From positions 62,001-126,000 of the forward strand of contig NZ_JAAAMU010000012.1 in assembly GCF_009909195.1 (NCBI RefSeq): a stretch of 64,000 bases of DNA, in the 5' to 3' direction. Below the pieces are notes generated by a model, which made no database searches, was not told where the DNA came from, and saw only the letters and a program-made list of their open reading frames with translations. This document shows positions 8,487 to 16,780 of the stretch, in pieces. Source of the stretch: Paenibacillus sacheonensis (GTDB lineage: Bacteria > Bacillota > Bacilli > Paenibacillales > Paenibacillaceae). The translations under genes and the position numbers were made by a program. The first letter of the stretch is position 1. The number at the start of each line of letters is the position of its first letter.

Positions 8487-8885
8487 TTACTCCTCTCCTG
8501 CCGCGTAAATCGGTGAATCGACGCGCAATGGAGCGTGAACCCATTTTTGGAACGTAATCATGGTTCCGCGCGATTGGTCGTGACTGAGCTCCAGGGAGTC
8601 CGTCAATTCCTTCATCCATTGCAAATGAATTCGACTTGGCCCCGTGAAATGATCGAATAATCTGACTTCTATCCCACTAGCTGGATCTCCTTTGCAGAGA
8701 CTTACTGGACGGATCATCATATGCCCTTTCGCCGAGATTGAAACTAGCTTCTGGGCAAGCTCTGATATGGTATATGCGATGATGGTCTGATCAACAAGGC
8801 TGAATCCAATCGCTTTGGCGATTTCCCTTCCTCTTTGACGTGCCATGATTGCGTCCGACGTTTCCCAAATATGAAACATTTCCAC
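8487..8885 (-). CDS. Degenerate RsbT-like GHKL protein
   Basis: A 132-aa protein whose first half follows RsbT closely: MARQRGREIAKAIGF, VDQTIIAYT and the N-box-like ISELAQKLV (residues 39-47). The region that should hold the glycine box (DQGPGI in RsbT) reads FDHFTGPS (about 77-84). The ATP lid and second glycine box are missing, so the protein is shorter there before the terminal strand TMITFQKWV. It is therefore unlikely to bind ATP or act as a kinase. A GTG start at 8885, 12 bases from GGAGG, is favoured over an ATG two codons in. Its stop abuts the RsbU_N kinase start, making a two-gene unit; a docking role is inferred. Confidence 0.75.
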   Translation of the reverse strand: MEMFHIWETSDAIMARQRGREIAKAIGFSLVDQTIIAYTISELAQKLVSISAKGHMMIRPVSLCKGDPASGIEVRLFDHFTGPSRIHLQWMKELTDSLELSHDQSRGTMITFQKWVHAPLRVDSPIYAAGEE

Positions 8886-8951
8886 GTTGTAAGCTCGCCT
8901 CCACCCTTAAAAAATGTTCAAGCAAATTCCGAGTTGAGATCGCTTACAGTA

Positions 8952-8981
8952 ATCATAGTTATTTATCCTAATTATTGTCAA
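8952..8981 (-). promoter_or_regulatory. SigA-type promoter for the RsbT-like/kinase unit
   Basis: TTGACA (8976-8981) and TATGAT (8952-8957) are separated by 18 bases on the minus strand, about 67 bases upstream of the GTG start. Confidence 0.7.
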
Positions 8982-9061
8982 CAGGAGATCCTGTCGAAAA
9001 TCATCGATCGAACTCGGTTTTTCTTCACGGCGCCACGGTAAGCGGCTCTTTCGGATTCGAG

Positions 9062-9097
9062 CGAAAAACCAAAGGAAAAGGCGCTGAAATCAGCGCC
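9062..9097 (-). terminator. Terminator overlapping the rsgI stop codon
   Basis: GGCGCT/AGCGCC hairpin (9080-9097) followed on the minus strand by TTTTCCTTTGGTTTTT. The rsgI stop codon (9090-9092) lies in the hairpin loop/stem, so the gene and its terminator overlap. Confidence 0.75.
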
Positions 9098-10700
9098 CTC
9101 TCAAGTTATCCGAGTCATTATTCGCTCGATCGCTTCCGCCCGAGCCTTTGCGATTGCTGTCATCGTTTCCGTTATTCATGCCGTTGTCATTGCTCTTTCT
9201 CGTGTCTTTCCCTTTGTCCTCGTTTGCGCTGCCGCGATTTTGATCGTTGTTTCTACTTTTATCTTTATCGTTGTCCCTGCTGCTGGCGGAACCCTTGTTC
9301 TTACTGGTGCCTTTGCTGTTTATATTGTTGTTATCCTTGCTGGTATCCTCGCGCTTGTCCTTATCCTGATCTCGCGTATCCGAAAACATATTTCCGGTGC
9401 TTGAACCGGCATGCATGCCGACCATTGCGCCGCTGCCTTGGATAACGCCGCTAGGGCGGCTGTCAGAAGCTTTTTTCGCCTCTTCGCCGCCGCCTTTTAC
9501 TTTGCTGCCCGAATCCTTGGAAGGATTGGAGCCGATATGGGATTGCTGATGAGAAGGTGCTTTTGAAGGCGGTTTATCATTATCGTCCTTCTTCTGACCA
9601 CCTTTGCTTACGCTGTCATGACCTCCGCCATTATTGCCCGGGGAATGCTCCATGACATTAATGAAGCCGCCCTGCTGCAAGATTCGGCCGCTATCGGATT
9701 CGCCGTTGGTGCCGCGGCCATCATCCTTATTTCCTTTATGCGCGCCATGCTTCTCCTGTTCGTGCTTGACCAGCGCTTCGAGCTGCTTCTTCTGCTTCTC
9801 CAGCTGCGCTTCTTTCTCCGCTTCCTTCGATGCATCCGACTTGGCCGGCTGCGGCTTGAGCGTCTGTTGTTTAACCGGCGCGGAAGCGGATGGGCCGGAA
9901 TTCTTCGCTTCGTTATCTTCGCTATCGCGACCGTTCATGATCGCCGCAACGCCGCCCATCTTCTTCGCCGCTTGATGGATGGATTCTTTCTTCAAGTTAT
10001 CGATGGAAATCCGGTAGCCTTGCTCCTTCGCCATCAGGTAGAACGCCATTTTACCGGAAGATACGCCTTCACGCTTCGCTTCCTCGCGCACTTCCTTCGG
10101 CGCGGACAACGTGGTCACTTCGACCTGCAGCTTCCGGCCCTTGTCGGTCTTGGCGAGCGACTTGCGCACGGCCGAGTCCATATGCGCAGTGAGGTTGATT
10201 TCCTCCGCCGGCTTCATAACGTCCTGGACGGCTACGCTCGTAATCACGACGTCGCCTTCGCCGCTGTTCAAGTACGGACCTGCGCTGATCCGGTCCATGA
10301 TGGCCTCGGTAACGGTCTGCAGCGGAAGCCCTTTATATTTCAAGTCCTTCGTTACTTTCTCGCCATCGACATTAATCGGCCTCAGCTCTTCTACCTGCTC
10401 ATCCTTGTTGATCCCAAGCTCGATACTCGGATTGACATCCATCGTTAAATAAGCGACGACGGAGGATGGCTTCGAGAATTGCTGTGCAAGGAGAGGGGCG
10501 AATAGTACGAGCACGATCGCTGCTGCGCCGGCGCTGAAACTGTACAGCTTGCGCGGCCGCTGCATCCGCCTTTGCTCCGAGAAGGTGAATTCTTCGCCGA
10601 TCTCGGGCTTGAGCGCAGTTCGCACTTTACGGAATTGACCGTCCGGCATCATTACGATGACGTGTTTGCTGCCAGTTTCCATTACGATTCCACGGCTCAT
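9090..10700 (-). CDS. rsgI: Anti-sigma-I factor RsgI, long disordered C-terminus
   Basis: A 536-aa membrane protein. Residues 1-50 form the cytoplasmic RsgI N-terminal domain (RGIVMETGSKHVIVM), which binds SigI. A single membrane helix spans about 53-73. The extracellular part begins with the conserved VVAYLTMDVNPSIELGIN region (about 83-100), followed by a globular domain to about residue 255. From about 290 to the end it is low-complexity and rich in Ser, Asn, Asp, Lys and Gly, with no carbohydrate-binding module. It overlaps sigI by four bases (ATGA), as expected for a translationally coupled sigma/anti-sigma pair. The signal it senses is unknown. Confidence 0.9.
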   Translation of the reverse strand: MSRGIVMETGSKHVIVMMPDGQFRKVRTALKPEIGEEFTFSEQRRMQRPRKLYSFSAGAAAIVLVLFAPLLAQQFSKPSSVVAYLTMDVNPSIELGINKDEQVEELRPINVDGEKVTKDLKYKGLPLQTVTEAIMDRISAGPYLNSGEGDVVITSVAVQDVMKPAEEINLTAHMDSAVRKSLAKTDKGRKLQVEVTTLSAPKEVREEAKREGVSSGKMAFYLMAKEQGYRISIDNLKKESIHQAAKKMGGVAAIMNGRDSEDNEAKNSGPSASAPVKQQTLKPQPAKSDASKEAEKEAQLEKQKKQLEALVKHEQEKHGAHKGNKDDGRGTNGESDSGRILQQGGFINVMEHSPGNNGGGHDSVSKGGQKKDDNDKPPSKAPSHQQSHIGSNPSKDSGSKVKGGGEEAKKASDSRPSGVIQGSGAMVGMHAGSSTGNMFSDTRDQDKDKREDTSKDNNNINSKGTSKNKGSASSRDNDKDKSRNNDQNRGSANEDKGKDTRKSNDNGMNNGNDDSNRKGSGGSDRANNDSDNLRGR

Positions 10701-11518
10701 GCTCTCACTCCTTCCACTGCGGGCTTTTCCTTTTGCACCGGGTCTTGAGGTTTAATGTACTGCTGTAAGTAAGGGAAATCTCCATTATGTAAAATCGTCA
10801 GCGCGATAATATATTTGCGGTTGCGCTCGATGGTCTTACGCGATACGCCGGTAATTTCGCAGAGCTCCTTGATCGGCAGCTTCTGCTTCGTCTCCAAATA
10901 AGCGTAGAGCTCGGGGTCGTTCGCCAATCGTCTGCTGATTGCGATCAGCAGCTGCCTGGAATCGGTATGTTTGGGCGAAATATCGGGCAGTTCGGCGAAC
11001 GCAATGTCGAATGCTTTGAGCTTGCCGTCGTATTCGCCGATCTCGAGTCTTCGGGCTTCGGCCTCCAGCGTTAGCGAATAGCGATGCATCGCCTCGTTCG
11101 TTTCGATCGTGTTGACGGTCGATTCCTCTTCGTCCTCTTGATCGAACGCGCTGTAGGGCACCGTTACGTGATGCCTGCTTTCTTTTCGGACATAGTCAAT
11201 AAGCCTGCGCCGAATGACCGTTTCGGCGAAGCCGAGGAACGATTTTCCTGCCTGACTTGAGAACTGTCCGATCGCTTCGTCGAAAGCAGCGAGCGCGATA
11301 CTGAATTCATCCGCTCTTGCGGGATCAATATAACGTTTGCAAAATCGGCTCGTTACTTTTGCGATATAAGGCTGGTAAGCGTTGATGAATGCGTCGCGGG
11401 ACGCTTCTCCACGGCGAATCTGCTCGATCATTTCTTCCGGAGCGATTCGGTTATCGGGGGTGACCGCGGACGTATCGTGCTTGCCGCCGAAAATTCGTTT
11501 GAACAGAACGAGTAACAA
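10697..11518 (-). CDS. sigI: RNA polymerase sigma factor SigI
   Basis: About 273 aa, matching SigI throughout: FCKRYIDPARADEFSIALAAF in sigma region 2, ETVIRRRLIDYVRKESR, SPKHTDSR and the C-terminal ITGVSRKTIERNRKY recognition helix. In Bacillus it controls heat and cell-wall genes; in clostridia, relatives sense polysaccharides through RsgI. The frame extends to a GTG at 11533, but AGGTGG sits six bases before a TTG at 11518, which is preferred. The GTG would be almost at the transcript's 5' end if the SigI-type promoter at 11544-11573 is used. The 3' end overlaps rsgI by four bases. Confidence 0.92.
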   Translation of the reverse strand: MLLVLFKRIFGGKHDTSAVTPDNRIAPEEMIEQIRRGEASRDAFINAYQPYIAKVTSRFCKRYIDPARADEFSIALAAFDEAIGQFSSQAGKSFLGFAETVIRRRLIDYVRKESRHHVTVPYSAFDQEDEEESTVNTIETNEAMHRYSLTLEAEARRLEIGEYDGKLKAFDIAFAELPDISPKHTDSRQLLIAISRRLANDPELYAYLETKQKLPIKELCEITGVSRKTIERNRKYIIALTILHNGDFPYLQQYIKPQDPVQKEKPAVEGVRA

Positions 11519-11543
11519 CCAGCTCCACCTCACATGTACAGTA

Positions 11544-11573
11544 TTCGAGTCCTCTTGTTTGGTTTGAGGGGGT
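11544..11573 (-). promoter_or_regulatory. SigI-type autoregulatory promoter
   Basis: On the minus strand ACCCCC (11568-11573) and CGAA (11544-11547) lie 20 bases apart, just upstream of sigI. ACCCCC-like -35 and CGAA-like -10 elements are described for promoters read by SigI factors. The match is by eye and the spacing should be compared with known examples. Confidence 0.55.
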
Positions 11574-11640
11574 AGAGATTAGTGATTTCTAATAATTTCG
11601 CGAAAGACCCGGCAATCCAGCAAAACCAAGTCCCGTGCAA

Positions 11641-11670
11641 TAAAAAAGCCCCCTTCGTCAGGAGGCTTTT
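11641..11670 (-). terminator. Rho-independent terminator after the zinc-ribbon gene
   Basis: On the minus strand AAAAGCCTCC/GGGGGCTTTTTT forms a short stem-loop with a T-tract, just after the stop of the zinc-ribbon protein gene. Confidence 0.85.
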
Positions 11671-11674
11671 GCCG

Positions 11675-12100
11675 CTAACAATATCCTTCAGAGGTTTTGC
11701 GTTGTCTGAGCTTGTTGCGCCGTTGATTCAATACGCCAAGCCGCTTCTTTAAATCGCCCTGCCAGCTTTCGTCGCCGATTTGCTTCGCGAAGCTGAGCAG
11801 GTCCAGCGCCATGTCGATCTGATTGCTGACGACTTCCAGAGGATCTTCATTCTCGTTATTGACGCAATTCTCGAACAGCTCTTGATCTTCCTGTTCGACG
11901 TATTCAATGAAATCGACCTCGGATGCGCCGTCCCCATGCGCATATTCCGCCAGGATTTCATATTCGTTCTCGATTAAATAATGAATTTCGACGCGATGAC
12001 AAACCGGACAAAACAGAATCGGGACATTGTGAATATGGGTACGAAAATGCTTCAACGTACCGTTCGTGCCAATCATGCTGGCACCGCAGCAAAAGCTCAT
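11675..12100 (-). CDS. Small zinc-ribbon-like protein, unknown function
   Basis: The preferred start is the ATG at 12100, eight bases after a perfect AAGGAGG, giving 141 aa; the frame is open further upstream without a ribosome-binding site. Two cysteine pairs, SFCCG (residues 2-5) and FCPVCH (near residue 31), could hold one zinc ion. A long acidic helical segment with many Glu and Asp follows, and then a basic tail (RRNKLRQRK). I recognise no named family. The gene is monocistronic, with its own terminator, downstream of the peroxiredoxin gene on the same strand. A regulatory or adaptor role is a guess from size and charge. Confidence 0.75.
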   Translation of the reverse strand: MSFCCGASMIGTNGTLKHFRTHIHNVPILFCPVCHRVEIHYLIENEYEILAEYAHGDGASEVDFIEYVEQEDQELFENCVNNENEDPLEVVSNQIDMALDLLSFAKQIGDESWQGDLKKRLGVLNQRRNKLRQRKTSEGYC

Positions 12101-12230
12101 GCCGGATTCCCTCCTTAACTGCTTACCACAATTCTCGCCTCTTGAAACATGATTTAACTTATTCGCACTGCGACGGCAAAATTCCTGCTTGCGCACGGCA
12201 ACCTGTTCTAATCCGGTACTTTAGGAATAG

Positions 12231-12268
12231 GAAGAAAGCCCGAGGTCTGTGAAAGACCTCGGGCTTTG
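12231..12268 (-). terminator. Terminator after the peroxiredoxin gene
   Basis: A 14-bp perfect stem (12235-12248 with 12254-12267) with a five-base loop; the minus strand continues with TTTCTTCC. Confidence 0.8.
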
Positions 12269-12286
12269 TCGGACATGGGCTCTATA

Positions 12287-12835
12287 TTATTTCGCAACCA
12301 GGTTTTTGTCGCCTGGTTTCCAGTTGATCGGGCACAGGCCGCCGGATTGCAATGCTTGCAATACGCGCAGCGTTTCTTCAACGGAACGGCCAACGTCGTT
12401 GTGGTTAACGACTTGGTATTTGATTTCGCCTTCCGGATCGATGATGAACAGGCCGCGAAGCGCGATGCCTTCTTCTTCGATCAGAACGCCATAGTCGCGG
12501 GCAACGTTTTTCGTGATATCGGCTGCAAGCGGGAAGTTCAGCTTGCCAAGACCGTTGTCATTGACAGGCGTATTGATCCAAGCACGGTGGCTGTGTTTGC
12601 TGTCTACGCTGACGCCGAGGATTTCGGTGTTCAGTTTCGAGAATTCTTCAGCCGCCGAGCTAAGCGCCGTAATTTCTGTAGGGCATACAAACGTGAAATC
12701 CAATGGGTAGAAGAAGAGTACCAGCCATTTGCCTTTGTAATCGGAAAGAGCAGCCGTGCTGAAATCTTGACCATTGCCTGTTGCGGTCTCCATCGAGAAT
12801 TCAGGAGCCGGACGACCAACCAAACGTTCTGCCAT
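12287..12835 (-). CDS. 2-Cys peroxiredoxin (AhpC/TSA family)
   Basis: A 182-aa thiol peroxidase that reduces hydrogen peroxide and organic peroxides in the cytosol. FTFVCPTE holds the peroxidatic Cys51. GGLCPINWKPG holds the resolving Cys168, so it is a typical 2-Cys enzyme (compare Bacillus YkuU). No ahpF-type reductase gene is adjacent. AGGAGG lies just upstream of the ATG. A good SigA-type promoter and a near-consensus PerR box are present at 12902-12969, so peroxide-inducible expression is likely. The gene follows leuB on the same strand with no terminator seen between them. Confidence 0.94.
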   Translation of the reverse strand: MAERLVGRPAPEFSMETATGNGQDFSTAALSDYKGKWLVLFFYPLDFTFVCPTEITALSSAAEEFSKLNTEILGVSVDSKHSHRAWINTPVNDNGLGKLNFPLAADITKNVARDYGVLIEEEGIALRGLFIIDPEGEIKYQVVNHNDVGRSVEETLRVLQALQSGGLCPINWKPGDKNLVAK

Positions 12836-12901
12836 GTAAAAAACCTCCTAAAAGTTTGAATGATATACGGTTGAGAATGAAACTCATTTGGTGACTACGT
12901 T

Positions 12902-12935
12902 TAGAATAATACCAACTATTAAGAACGAAGTCAAT
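12902..12935 (-). promoter_or_regulatory. Promoter of the peroxiredoxin gene with a second PerR-like box over -10
   Basis: TTGACT (12930-12935) and TATTAT (12907-12912) are separated by 17 bases on the minus strand. A weaker PerR-type match, 11 of 15 positions, spans the -10 at 12902-12916. Confidence 0.7.
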
Positions 12936-12954
12936 ATTGAAGTTATTACTTACT

Positions 12955-12969
12955 TATAATTATTCTAAA
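12955..12969. promoter_or_regulatory. PerR-type operator upstream of the peroxiredoxin gene
   Basis: TTATAATTATTCTAA matches the PerR consensus TTATAATNATTATAA at all but one position (counting N as matched). It lies about 20 bases upstream of the -35 and directly abuts the leuB stop codon. Confidence 0.65.
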
Positions 12970-14049
12970 TTACTTCTTCATTGCGGCGATGATGAGATCG
13001 CCCATTTCGATCGTGCCGATCGCTTTGCTCTTATCCACAGCGATATCGCCGGTACGATGTCCTGCATCCAGTACGGACTTCACCGCATCCTCGATGCACT
13101 GCGCTGCTTCAGCATAGCCGAATGTCAGGCGGAACATGAGCGCTACGGACAAAATCGTCGCGATCGGATTGGAGATACCTTGGCCCGCAATGTCGGGAGC
13201 CGAGCCGTGTACCGGTTCGTACAGGCCGAAGCTGCCTTCGCCGAGCGATGCGGAGGACAACATTCCGATCGAACCCGTCAGCATTGCGGCTTCATCGCTG
13301 ATGATATCGCCGAACATGTTCTCCGTTACGATAACGTCGAAACTTGACGGACGACGGAGCAGCTGCATCGCGCAGTTGTCGACAAGCACATGCTCCAATT
13401 CGACATCCGGATATTCGACCGCGATCCGATTCACGACTTCGCGCCACAGGCGGGACGTTTCCAGCACGTTCGCTTTATCGACGGAAGCCAGCTTCTTGCG
13501 GCGGGTACGCGCGATTTCAAAGCCTTGGCGGGCGATGCGTTCTACTTCCTTCACGTTGTATACGCATGTATCCACCGCTTCTTCGCCGTGCTCGCCCTCG
13601 CGGCGGAATTTCTCGCCGAAGTAGATGCCGCCCGTAAGCTCGCGCACGACGATCAGGTCCGTGCCGTCAAGCACTTCCGGTTTCAGCGTGGATGCTTCTT
13701 TTAAACAGTCGAACACGTTCGCCGGGCGAATGTTGGAGAACAAGCCGAGCGCTTTACGAATGCCGAGCAAGCCGGTTTCAGGGCGAAGCTCTTTGGAATT
13801 GTTGTCCCATTTCGGGCCGCCGACCGCGCCGAGAAGTACGGCATCGGCGTTCTTGCAGATGTCGAGCGTTTCCTGCGGAAGCGGCGTACCTTTCTCGTCG
13901 ATTGCGATGCCGCCGAACAGGCCGTGCTCGGTTTCGAATTGATAGCCGAACAGTTCTTCCGTTTTCTTCAATACTTTCAGCGCCTCGCCGACTACCTCCG
14001 GGCCGATGCCGTCACCGGCGATTACTGCGATTTTTTTTACGTCCGCCAT
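12970..14049 (-). CDS. leuB: 3-isopropylmalate dehydrogenase
   Basis: A 359-aa NAD-dependent enzyme that oxidises and decarboxylates 3-isopropylmalate in leucine synthesis. [14 protein letters not shown] opens the protein. The [11 protein letters not shown] and [17 protein letters not shown] regions carry substrate- and metal-binding residues, and [14 protein letters not shown] is the NAD-binding signature. AGAGGAG precedes the ATG. In many Bacillales leuB sits directly after leuA. Here it is separated from leuA by about 4.7 kb holding a DUF2339 gene and a two-component system. leuC and leuD are not in the window. Confidence 0.96.
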   Translation of the reverse strand: MADVKKIAVIAGDGIGPEVVGEALKVLKKTEELFGYQFETEHGLFGGIAIDEKGTPLPQETLDICKNADAVLLGAVGGPKWDNNSKELRPETGLLGIRKALGLFSNIRPANVFDCLKEASTLKPEVLDGTDLIVVRELTGGIYFGEKFRREGEHGEEAVDTCVYNVKEVERIARQGFEIARTRRKKLASVDKANVLETSRLWREVVNRIAVEYPDVELEHVLVDNCAMQLLRRPSSFDVIVTENMFGDIISDEAAMLTGSIGMLSSASLGEGSFGLYEPVHGSAPDIAGQGISNPIATILSVALMFRLTFGYAEAAQCIEDAVKSVLDAGHRTGDIAVDKSKAIGTIEMGDLIIAAMKK

Positions 14050-14243
14050 GGAATAAACGCTCCTCTTATTCAGGACCTGCTAGCCGTCCTTGATTATGGT
14101 TCTCAGTCTACCCTAGTTGTACCACAACGACGCCATAAAGACAAAGATATGAAAGCTATGACTTTTATAGGCTCAGCATATAAGAGGACGATTCAGACTA
14201 GCTTTCGCCGGTCTGCGCGGCCTGGTTTGGTTCTAATTTGGTT

Positions 14244-15926
14244 CTAATCCGGAGATTGATCGCGCGTTTGTGAATGTGCTTGATCTTGCGATTGAGCTTC
14301 TCCATCGAACTCCGGCCGTTCAGACAACTCGGCAAGGTTCGGCTGCGGATGCTGCTGTGCCGCGCCGGCCAGCTCGCGGTCGCGCCACCGCTGGTTCACT
14401 CCTGTTATTCCGAAGCAGATCGCGCCAAGCAATGCGAATGCGATGATTTTATAGAACGTATCCTCGCCCGATAAATCGAACAGCATCGCTTTGAAGGCCA
14501 CGATGACCAGCACGGCCGAGCCGAACCAGCGGAACAAACGTCCTCGGCTGTATGCGCCCCATAAGTAGAGAAGCAATGCATAGACCGCCCATGCGACGGA
14601 CAACAACAGTCCGGTCCCCATGTGCCAATCGTATTCATCCGCCGCATTCGTAAGCTGAACCGTCAGCAGCCCGCCGACGACCAGATGCGAGAGAATGGCG
14701 TACATATGGCCCAGCAGCATATTGTCCGCTTCCCTATGGAGGCTCTTATAGCGGAACATTCTAGAGAAGCAGAAGCCGATGGCGGCCAGCAGCATCCACG
14801 CCACAGCGCCTCCGTTCAGAAAAGGTACATAGACCGCGAACCAGTCCATTCTCGGTACGTCCCACGTCGTTCCGAACCAATACGTGCCCGTGAACAGCCA
14901 AATCATCGATGCAGCCAGTTTAAGCAGGTCCGATCGAAGCTTCATGCCGGCAATTCCGATCAGCGCCGCCACCAACGACCAGACATAGACACCGATGACG
15001 GGATGATATTCCGAGCCTCCGCCGATCTCGGCTAGCCCGATCAAGAGCATGAAGGCACCGAACAGCAGATGCGACCAAAATGCGGTCTTCATTTGTTTGC
15101 CGAACTTGATGACGATTTCGCTCATGGCCAAATACAGGATGCCGATCGCCGCGAACAGCAGCGTCATCGACAATCGGCTGCCCAGCAGCGCAGGCGCCCA
15201 CAAGCAGAAGATGACCGTATTCGCGAAGCTCGCATAGAGGTTCCAACCCGCGAACCCGCACTTCTCCCGCCATGCGGAGACGAAGAACGCGAGCGCATAG
15301 AAGACGAAAGCGGCAGAAGCATAGGACATCGGCATCGTAAACCATCCGCTGTCGAGATGCGTGAATTGCATGTAGTACACGGCATACAAGAGCCATGTGG
15401 CTGCGAAAGCGCCTATTCTCGGCTCCAGCCAAGACTTTGCGACGCCGATGGCGAAGTACGCGGCATTCACGACCAACAGATACAGGAAGAGCGGGAATAC
15501 ATGGTCCGCATCCGGCCGAAGCACAAGCGGCGCCAGCAGCGCTCCGCCAAGTCCGAGCCCCAACAGCAGCCGGTAATCGAAGCGGTACGCGTAGAGCGTT
15601 ATGCCGACCGTAATCGCCGTCATGACGATGAAGACGGTGAGCGGCTCCCAGATCGCTTCGTAGACGCCGGCGTACGCGCTGGTCATATACCAGACGGCCG
15701 CTCCGAGTCCAAGCAGGATTTCACCGGCGAGTCTTCTCTCGGCGCGCTTGGCGAATGCCAGTCCCGACATGCCGGCAGCGGCTCCGAATAGCATGCCGAA
15801 GCCTAGTTTCATAGGTACGGTGATCAAGTCTTGCTCGACGGTGTACTTGAACAGCGTCGCAAGCGCAGCAAGCAGGAATAATACGCCAATCAGCGTCGTC
15901 CAATGCCTTTTCCACAATTCATTCAT
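14244..15926 (-). CDS. DUF2339 polytopic membrane protein
   Basis: A 560-aa protein that is almost entirely hydrophobic, with roughly 15 or more membrane segments, matching the DUF2339 type of bacterial membrane protein. Function is unknown for the family. The last 40 residues are hydrophilic and Gln/Asp/Ser-rich (QSQDQAHSQTRDQS). An 11-bp tandem duplication (TTTGGTTCTAA twice, 14226-14247) covers the stop codon. No terminator is evident on the leuB side. It lies between leuB and the response regulator, all on the minus strand. Confidence 0.78.
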   Translation of the reverse strand: MNELWKRHWTTLIGVLFLLAALATLFKYTVEQDLITVPMKLGFGMLFGAAAGMSGLAFAKRAERRLAGEILLGLGAAVWYMTSAYAGVYEAIWEPLTVFIVMTAITVGITLYAYRFDYRLLLGLGLGGALLAPLVLRPDADHVFPLFLYLLVVNAAYFAIGVAKSWLEPRIGAFAATWLLYAVYYMQFTHLDSGWFTMPMSYASAAFVFYALAFFVSAWREKCGFAGWNLYASFANTVIFCLWAPALLGSRLSMTLLFAAIGILYLAMSEIVIKFGKQMKTAFWSHLLFGAFMLLIGLAEIGGGSEYHPVIGVYVWSLVAALIGIAGMKLRSDLLKLAASMIWLFTGTYWFGTTWDVPRMDWFAVYVPFLNGGAVAWMLLAAIGFCFSRMFRYKSLHREADNMLLGHMYAILSHLVVGGLLTVQLTNAADEYDWHMGTGLLLSVAWAVYALLLYLWGAYSRGRLFRWFGSAVLVIVAFKAMLFDLSGEDTFYKIIAFALLGAICFGITGVNQRWRDRELAGAAQQHPQPNLAELSERPEFDGEAQSQDQAHSQTRDQSPD

Positions 15927-16069
15927 TCGGGCAGCCCCCAGTTGGGATGAAGTTTTAGGATGTGCTCCTAATTCCCATTGTAGAGCCGACAGCCCCGCCT
16001 CATAAGTACTAACTTTCTCTGGTACCTGGCCTTTGGCACATCACTTGTCTGCGCCTGCATTTGAAACCG

Positions 16070-16115
16070 CGACTGTGACTGTATCCGCGACTACAACTGC
16101 AACTACAAACTCAGG
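16070..16115. repeat. Short imperfect hexanucleotide repeat
   Basis: On the minus strand AGTTGC AGTTGT AGTCGC, then AGTCAC AGTCGC recur with a six-base period, just after the response-regulator gene stop. Probably slippage-derived; no function is inferred. Confidence 0.5.
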
Positions 16116-16120
16116 CCGAA

Positions 16121-16780
16121 TCAAAACAACTCGTGATCCTTCGCTTTCTGCGCCGCATCCTTGCTGCTCTTCCCGCCGATTTTGCGCAAAATATTGCCCA
16201 CGTGATTCTTCACCGTTCGCAGCGACAGAAACGACTGCTCCGCTATCTGCGTCTGGCTGTAGCCTTCATGGATCATCGACAGCAGCTGTACCTCCGAAGG
16301 CGTCAGCATGCGCTTGAATTTGTCCGTCTCGTACTCGCGCTCCACCTTCTTCAGCCTGCGGAATTCCTCCAGCATCTGTCTGGCGGCGAAAGCGTCGATG
16401 GCGGAACGGTCCGCCGAAGCTTGCCTGACCGCTTCCGGAATGGCGGCAAAGTCCGACTTTACGAGATAGTTGACCGCGCCGGCCCGGAACGCCTCCGCGA
16501 CGAATGCCCGATCCTCCATCGACGTTAGCATAATGATGCGCGCCTGCGAGGCTCCGCCCAAAGCGCCCGCCAGCTTGAGCCCTTCAGGGCTGTCCGCGAG
16601 CATAATATCAAGCAGGATGACATCCGGCACGGCCTCTGCTGCCAGCTGCACCGCCGCAGCCGGGTCGTCCGTCTCGGAGACGACCGTCAAGTCCGGCTCG
16701 TTGTTCAAGTACGCGATCAACCCTCTGCGCCAATCCGGGTCGTCTTCGACAAGCATGACGCGTATCGGTGTGCCGTTCAT
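16121..16780 (-). CDS. NarL/LuxR-type response regulator
   Basis: A 219-aa two-domain regulator. The receiver domain (about 1-120) has the acidic pair in LVEDDPDW, the phospho-acceptor aspartate in VILLDIML and the conserved lysine in YLVKSD. The C-terminal LuxR helix-turn-helix includes LTPSEVQLLSMIHEG and SLRTVKNHVGNILRKIG. The frame is open upstream, but the ATG at 16780 has GAGGAGG six bases before it and overlaps the kinase stop (ATGA), so this is the start. It is coupled to the kinase gene and forms a complete two-component system. Target genes are unknown. Confidence 0.92.
   Translation of the reverse strand: MNGTPIRVMLVEDDPDWRRGLIAYLNNEPDLTVVSETDDPAAAVQLAAEAVPDVILLDIMLADSPEGLKLAGALGGASQARIIMLTSMEDRAFVAEAFRAGAVNYLVKSDFAAIPEAVRQASADRSAIDAFAARQMLEEFRRLKKVEREYETDKFKRMLTPSEVQLLSMIHEGYSQTQIAEQSFLSLRTVKNHVGNILRKIGGKSSKDAAQKAKDHELF

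Noticed and set aside
11519-11533. GTG start for sigI
   Set aside because: It would sit within a few bases of the predicted transcript start and has no upstream ribosome-binding site; the TTG at 11518 has AGGTGG at the right distance.
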